DNA from: 66-474 sp044464225
GTDB taxonomy: Bacteria > Pseudomonadota > Gammaproteobacteria > Xanthomonadales > Rhodanobacteraceae
Direction: 5' to 3'
Assembly (NCBI GenBank): GCA_044464225.1
Contig: JBIQLN010000004.1
Span: 1-64,000 of the forward strand
Length of the DNA stretch: 64,000 nt
Shown: in pieces, positions 60,033 through 64,000 of the stretch
Layout: each line of letters opens with the position of its first letter
Position numbering within the stretch: the first letter of the stretch is position 1
Position numbers and translations under genes: made by a program
Notes under the pieces: generated by a model
Told to the model about the DNA's origin: nothing
What the model saw: the letters and a program-made list of their open reading frames with translations, nothing else
Databases searched by the model: none

Positions 60033-61871
60033 ATGCGGAAGTTGCTTGCGGGGCTGCTGCTGTGGGGCATGGTGTCGATCGCGTGGGGCGCGGCCGCGCT
60101 GCCTCCCTCGAAAATGCGCGCCCTGTCCACCCGCGATCCGCAGGCGCTCATCGTCAAGCTGCGCGCGGCGCTCGATGCAGGGATTTATGCCGGCAAGCCG
60201 GCGGACGAGCGTGAGGCATTGTGGTGGATGGGTCGTGCCGCGATCAATGTTTCCGATGATGCCGCGGTCACCGAAGCCGTGGCGCGACTCAAGAGTCTCG
60301 GCAGCGTCGGCCACGATACCCTGGCGGAGTCGTATGCGGGTTTCCTGAACGCCGATCTGCGCATCGCGCGTGGTGATGGCGGGGGCGTCGGCGATGCGCT
60401 TCAGGCCGCCGCACTGCAACTGGACAGCCCCGACCCCGCGCATCGTGCGCTGGCCAAGTTCCAGTTGTGCGACGTCTACAGCATGGCCGGCCAATATCGC
60501 CATTCGCAGCCGCTGTGCAAACAGGCCGATGCGGCGTTCGCGGCGCTCCACAACGACTGGGACCAGGCGCAGGCCAAGAACGACGAGGGCAACAATGCCT
60601 ACGGTTTGGGCCAGGACGCCGATGCCGGCACTTTTTACAGGCAGGCGCGCGCGCTGTACCAGAAGGCCGGCGACCATTCACAGGCCCTGATGGTGGGCGA
60701 CAATCTGGCACAGGTGCTGCTGAAACAGGGCAGGCCGAAGCAGGCCATCGCGTTGTCGCGGGCCTCGTTGGCGGACGAGCGCGCCACCGGCCGCGAGTCC
60801 GACGCGCTCAATTCGCAATACGACATCGCACGCGCGATGGAAACGATGGGACAGCGCGGCGCCGCGATGGATCTGATCGCTTCCACTGTGGACGAGGCAC
60901 GCAAGGCGCATCTGGACGGGCAGTTGCCGGACCTGTTGCAGGAACAATCACGGATGGCCGAACGCAACGGGAACCTGAAACTTGCGCTCGCCGCGGCGCG
61001 CGAGGCCATGGCCGTCGCGCGCCGCCATTGGACCAACGCCCTGGGCTCGCAGCAGGCGGAACTCGCGGCCCGCTACGCGGCGAGGGAGAACCAGATCCGC
61101 ATCCGGGAGCTGGAACGCAACAACCAGATCAAGAATCTGAAGCTGAAAGCCGCCGAGGCCGACGCCGAGCGCAACGCGATGCAGATACGGCGCCAGCGCA
61201 CGACCTTGGTGGCCGCGCTGGCGGCGGCGCTCGGATTGGTGGTGGGCGTGGTGTCATTGCTGCTGTCGTTGCGCTCGCAGCGGCGGCACGCCCAGGAACT
61301 GCGGCGCCAGGCGCTGGAGGACCCGCTGACCGGCGTGGACAATCGGCGCGGGTTCTTCCGGCGCGCCGAAAAACTGCTCGGCCAGCGCAATGTCGACGGG
61401 TCCCCGCTGCACGCGTTGCTGCTGTTCGACTTCGATTACTTCAAGCGCATCAACGATCGTTGCGGGCACCCGTTCGGCGACATCGTGTTGAATGTTTCGC
61501 TGCAGCACCTGCGCGGCGTGGTGGGGAAACGCGGGCAGCTTGCCCGGCTGGGGGGCGAGGAGTTCATCGTGCTGTGTCCGCGCATCGGCGGCACCGCCGC
61601 GTTGCAACTCGCCGAGGACATGCGCGCCGCGATGGCCAGGCTCGAATTCCCGAATGCCCCCGATGACCTGGATGTCACCATCAGCATCGGCATGGCCTTG
61701 TTCGACGGCTCGCGCTGCCACGACGTCGGCAGTTGGTTGCGTGCCGCGGACGACGCGATGTACGCGGCCAAGGCGCGTGGCCGCGACCAGGTCGTGGTCG
61801 CGCAGGAAATCGGTCACCTGCTGCAGCAGGCCGGTGCGCCGACGGGCGACCCGCTCAGCAGGACGCCGTGA
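60033..61871 (+). CDS. TPR sensor diguanylate cyclase
   Basis: 612 residues. Signal peptide or anchor at 1-20. A periplasmic helical-repeat region (about 25-360) of TPR type (KAGDHSQALMVGDNLAQVLL) ends in a coiled coil (QIRIRELERNNQIKNLKLKAAEADAERN region). One membrane helix lies about 392-415 (VAALAAALGLVVGVVSLLLS), and a cytoplasmic GGDEF domain carries the variant GGEEF (RLGGEEFIVL near 510). The I-site RxxD is missing. The architecture is of the TPR-7TMR-like sensor cyclases common in Lysobacterales. The start follows GGAGG. It would make c-di-GMP in response to an external cue; ligand unknown. Confidence 0.9.
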   Translation: MRKLLAGLLLWGMVSIAWGAAALPPSKMRALSTRDPQALIVKLRAALDAGIYAGKPADEREALWWMGRAAINVSDDAAVTEAVARLKSLGSVGHDTLAESYAGFLNADLRIARGDGGGVGDALQAAALQLDSPDPAHRALAKFQLCDVYSMAGQYRHSQPLCKQADAAFAALHNDWDQAQAKNDEGNNAYGLGQDADAGTFYRQARALYQKAGDHSQALMVGDNLAQVLLKQGRPKQAIALSRASLADERATGRESDALNSQYDIARAMETMGQRGAAMDLIASTVDEARKAHLDGQLPDLLQEQSRMAERNGNLKLALAAAREAMAVARRHWTNALGSQQAELAARYAARENQIRIRELERNNQIKNLKLKAAEADAERNAMQIRRQRTTLVAALAAALGLVVGVVSLLLSLRSQRRHAQELRRQALEDPLTGVDNRRGFFRRAEKLLGQRNVDGSPLHALLLFDFDYFKRINDRCGHPFGDIVLNVSLQHLRGVVGKRGQLARLGGEEFIVLCPRIGGTAALQLAEDMRAAMARLEFPNAPDDLDVTISIGMALFDGSRCHDVGSWLRAADDAMYAAKARGRDQVVVAQEIGHLLQQAGAPTGDPLSRTP

Positions 61872-61922
61872 ATGTCGCGAAACCCCGGGAGGCGACCCCG
61901 TCGAATGAGCCGGCCGTGAGGG

Positions 61923-62402
61923 TCAGCCTGTCGTGACGTCGGACTGCCGGGCACGAATGGGGATGCCGGATTCGCGTCCGCGCAGGTGTCCGCTCAATCC
62001 CATGCCCACGCGCATGCCATAGCCGATGCGTTCGGCATAGCCGATCATCAGCGCCGCCGATTCACGATCCAGCACTTCGCCCGCGGTTTCCCGCCACAGC
62101 GCGAGCCAGCGCTGGAAATGCGCGACGCCGATCGGCAAAGGCTGGTGCTTGGCAAGCGGGTTGCCGCGGTAATGCCCGCTGCGCAGCGCCACCGTCGACC
62201 AGAACGACGTCATCAACACCTTGTGTGCGTCCCAGTCGTCGACCAGCGGTTGGAATACCGGCCCCAGCAGCGGGTCGGCGCACACCCGGTCGTAGAAGCG
62301 ATCGACCAGCGCGGCGAGCCGGGTTTCATCGAGGCGGGCGGGGATCGGTTGCGGCACGCCGCCAGCTTCGCGCGCGGCCGCCGCGGCAACCTTGACCTGC
62401 AT
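61923..62402 (-). CDS. group III truncated hemoglobin
   Basis: Small heme protein, 159 residues. The 2-on-2 globin core is recognisable in LVDRFYDRVCADPLLGPVF near 32 and SFWSTVALRSGHYRGNP near 66, with the proximal His in HFQRWLALW (the motif of group III, trHbP). I place the start at ATG 62402; a TTG one codon earlier is possible. Group III globins are associated with microaerobic or nitrosative conditions, and an FNR-type box overlaps the start. The fdxA gene is divergent next door. Confidence 0.85.
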   Translation of the reverse strand: MQVKVAAAAAREAGGVPQPIPARLDETRLAALVDRFYDRVCADPLLGPVFQPLVDDWDAHKVLMTSFWSTVALRSGHYRGNPLAKHQPLPIGVAHFQRWLALWRETAGEVLDRESAALMIGYAERIGYGMRVGMGLSGHLRGRESGIPIRARQSDVTTG

Positions 62403-62473
62403 CAATGACGCGCATCATTGCACGGCCGGACGCGCTGCCACACAGTGCGCTTCCGTCATCCCGGCACCTCGCC

Positions 62474-62854
62474 ATGACCCACGTCGTCACCGACAACTGC
62501 ATCAACTGCAAGTACACCGATTGCGTGGAAGTGTGCCCGGTCGACTGCTTTCACGAAGGCCCGAACTTCCTCGTGATCGATCCCGACGAATGCATCGACT
62601 GCACCTTGTGCGTGGCCGAATGTCCGGTGAACGCGATTTTTCCGGAGATGGACGTGCCGGCCGGCCAGGAATGTTTTCTCGCCATCAACGCGGAACTCGC
62701 GCGGGAATGGCCGGTCATCGCCGGCAAGATCCCCGCGATGGAAGGCGCCGATCTGTGGGACGGCATTCCCGACAAGCTGCCGTTGCTCGATCGCGGTGGC
62801 CGTCACGCGCAAGATGCTGTTGCGTCCGCGCCGACGCCGCCGAATTCCCCGTGA
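62474..62854 (+). CDS. fdxA: 7Fe ferredoxin, FdxA type
   Basis: Soluble electron carrier with [3Fe-4S] and [4Fe-4S] clusters. It has 126 residues, against about 107 in relatives: the extra C-terminal stretch is a Pro/Ala-rich tail. Cysteine motifs are CINCKYTDCVEVCPVDC (near 9-25) and CIDCTLCVAECPVNAIF (near 40-56). FLVIDPDECIDC and the downstream GQECFLAINAELAREWPVI are FdxA signatures. Start ATG 62474 begins the conserved MTHVVTDNC; a weak ribosome-binding site only. Divergent from the truncated hemoglobin gene. Confidence 0.95.
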   Translation: MTHVVTDNCINCKYTDCVEVCPVDCFHEGPNFLVIDPDECIDCTLCVAECPVNAIFPEMDVPAGQECFLAINAELAREWPVIAGKIPAMEGADLWDGIPDKLPLLDRGGRHAQDAVASAPTPPNSP

Positions 62855-62925
62855 GCTAGACTGGAAGATCCACGCGGCGATCAGCCGCGACGTTCCGCGT
62901 TCAAAAACAGGCAAGGAGTCACGTC

Positions 62926-63426
62926 ATGTCCGGCACCCATTTCAAGGGCAATCCCGTCCACGTCGACGGCCAGTTTCCGAGGGTCGGCGACAAGGCGCCC
63001 GCGTTCAAGCTGATCGCCGGCGACCTGTCGGAGAAATCACTTTCCGATTTTTCCGGCAAGCGCAAGGTGCTCAACATTTTCCCGAGCGTCGATACCGGCG
63101 TGTGCGCCGCATCGGTGCGGCATTTCAACCAGGACGCGGCGGGTTTGAAGAACGCGGTGGTGCTGTGCATCTCGGCCGACCTGCCGTTCGCACAGAGCCG
63201 CTTCTGCGGCGCCGAGGGCATCCAGAACGTCACCATGCTGTCGATGATGCGCGGCCGCGAATTCCTGAAGGATTACGGTGTCGCGATGACCGACGGCCCG
63301 CTGGCCGGACTGGCCGCGCGCGCGGTGGTGGTGCTGGACGAGCACGACAAGGTGATCCACGCGCAAATGGTGGACGAGATCACCCACGAGCCGGATTACG
63401 CCGCGGCGCTGAAGGCGCTCGGCTGA
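62926..63426 (+). CDS. tpx: thiol peroxidase (Tpx, atypical 2-Cys peroxiredoxin)
   Basis: Periplasmic or cytoplasmic peroxidase that removes hydrogen peroxide and lipid hydroperoxides using thioredoxin. It has 166 residues. The peroxidatic Cys is in NIFPSVDTGVCAASVRHF near 61 and the resolving Cys in QSRFCGAEGIQNV near 95, with the Tpx spacing. AAGGAG precedes the ATG at 62926 by 8 nt. It stands 71 bp after fdxA; neighbours suggest an oxidative or microaerobic stress group, though the link is positional only. Confidence 0.96.
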   Translation: MSGTHFKGNPVHVDGQFPRVGDKAPAFKLIAGDLSEKSLSDFSGKRKVLNIFPSVDTGVCAASVRHFNQDAAGLKNAVVLCISADLPFAQSRFCGAEGIQNVTMLSMMRGREFLKDYGVAMTDGPLAGLAARAVVVLDEHDKVIHAQMVDEITHEPDYAAALKALG

Positions 63427-63527
63427 TACGTCGCGTGGCCTGCAGCGGGCCGCGCGACGCGGTGGTCGCGTGCTGAATCGGCGGACGCGAAAGTTATACT
63501 CGTCCGTCGACGCTCCGGTTGCGCGCC

Positions 63528-64000
63528 ATGCTGCGAATCCTCTACACGATCGCGATGTATCTCGCCACGCCGGTGATCGTGTGGCGGCTGACGTGGCGCG
63601 GCTTTCGTTATCGCGGTTATTTCCGCCGCTGGCGCGAGCGTTTCGGGCGTTTCCCCGACCCCGGTCTCCGGGATTGCATCTGGGTACACGCGGTGTCGGT
63701 CGGCGAAGTCAACGCCGCGTTGCCGCTGATCGAGGCGCTGCGGCGGCGCTATGCACCGCGTCCGATGGTCGTCACGACCGTCACGCCGACGGGCTCCGAG
63801 CGCGTGCGCAAACTGTTCGGCGACGAGGTCTTCCACGTCTATCTGCCGTATGACCTTCCGCGCGCGGTGAAGCGCTTCCTCGATCGCCTCCGCCCCGCAC
63901 TGGCGGTGGTGATGGAAACCGAAATCTGGCCGAACCTGTACTACCACTGCGGCCGGCGCGGCATTCCGCTGGCGATCGTGAACGCGCGTTTGTCGGAACG
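63528..64000 (+). CDS. waaA: 3-deoxy-D-manno-octulosonic acid (Kdo) transferase, 3' end outside window
   Basis: Adds Kdo to lipid A precursor in lipopolysaccharide synthesis at the inner membrane. The first 157 codons are visible of a usual ~425. An N-terminal membrane anchor (MLRILYTIAMYLATPVIVW) precedes the GT30 domain start. Diagnostic segments are WVHAVSVGEV with the catalytic Glu near 61, TPTGSERV near 86 and VVMETEIWPNLYY near 128, which holds the second conserved Glu. TATACT at 63495-63500 may be the -10 of its promoter. Start ATG 63528. Confidence 0.95.
   Translation, partial: MLRILYTIAMYLATPVIVWRLTWRGFRYRGYFRRWRERFGRFPDPGLRDCIWVHAVSVGEVNAALPLIEALRRRYAPRPMVVTTVTPTGSERVRKLFGDEVFHVYLPYDLPRAVKRFLDRLRPALAVVMETEIWPNLYYHCGRRGIPLAIVNARLSE

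Overview
The window is high-GC, densely coded gammaproteobacterial chromosome. Gene content and order (rhlB divergent from trxA-rho, ftsE-ftsX, rpoH, cysJ-cysI-cysH, a PheA P-protein, TonB-dependent receptors, many c-di-GMP proteins, a SAH riboswitch before ahcY) suggest Lysobacterales (Xanthomonadales), probably Rhodanobacteraceae or a close relative. That assignment is inference from gene content. I found no tRNA, rRNA, CRISPR array, phage, plasmid or transposase genes.

Layout. 1-8.2 kb is housekeeping: rho (3' end outside the window), trxA, rhlB, ftsE-ftsX, a double-receiver regulator, ung and rpoH. The rpoH leader carries a perfect CIRCE-type operator. 8.2-15.3 kb holds priA (with inverted consensus DnaA boxes upstream), a DUF3667 membrane protein, a MATE exporter and sppA. 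15.3-27.2 kb is sulfur assimilation: cysJIH, a cysB-like regulator divergent from cysG, a 1-Cys peroxiredoxin and two tandem cysteine synthases. pheA and a small exported protein sit inside it, followed by a partly duplicated repeat region.

27.4-33.8 kb is a leftward accessory block. A tight run of overlapping genes encodes a divergent ureohydrolase, a half-size DMT transporter, an alpha/beta hydrolase, a FemAB/BioF2-like GNAT protein, a second half-size DMT transporter and an acyl carrier protein; a ketoacyl synthase and an SDR oxidoreductase follow. I read it as a possible route to an N-acylated amine or amino-acid lipid plus its export, but the product is unknown. 34-41.3 kb has a CBS protein and two paralogous GAF-GAF-GGDEF-EAL proteins flanking mtgA.

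41.6-56 kb is a secretion or modification island: an exported barrel-like protein, a TPR/2OG-Fe(II) oxygenase, a TonB-dependent receptor and five TPR-sulfotransferases. 56-64 kb returns to core functions: ahcY behind its riboswitch, metK, dusB, a TPR-GGDEF protein, a group III truncated globin, a 7Fe ferredoxin, tpx and the start of waaA.

Common thread. Sulfate reduction (cysJIH, cysG), cysteine synthesis, the SAM cycle (metK, ahcY) and several PAPS-type sulfotransferases lie within 42 kb. The two regions I consider most worth study are the ureohydrolase/ACP operon and the five-gene sulfotransferase island.
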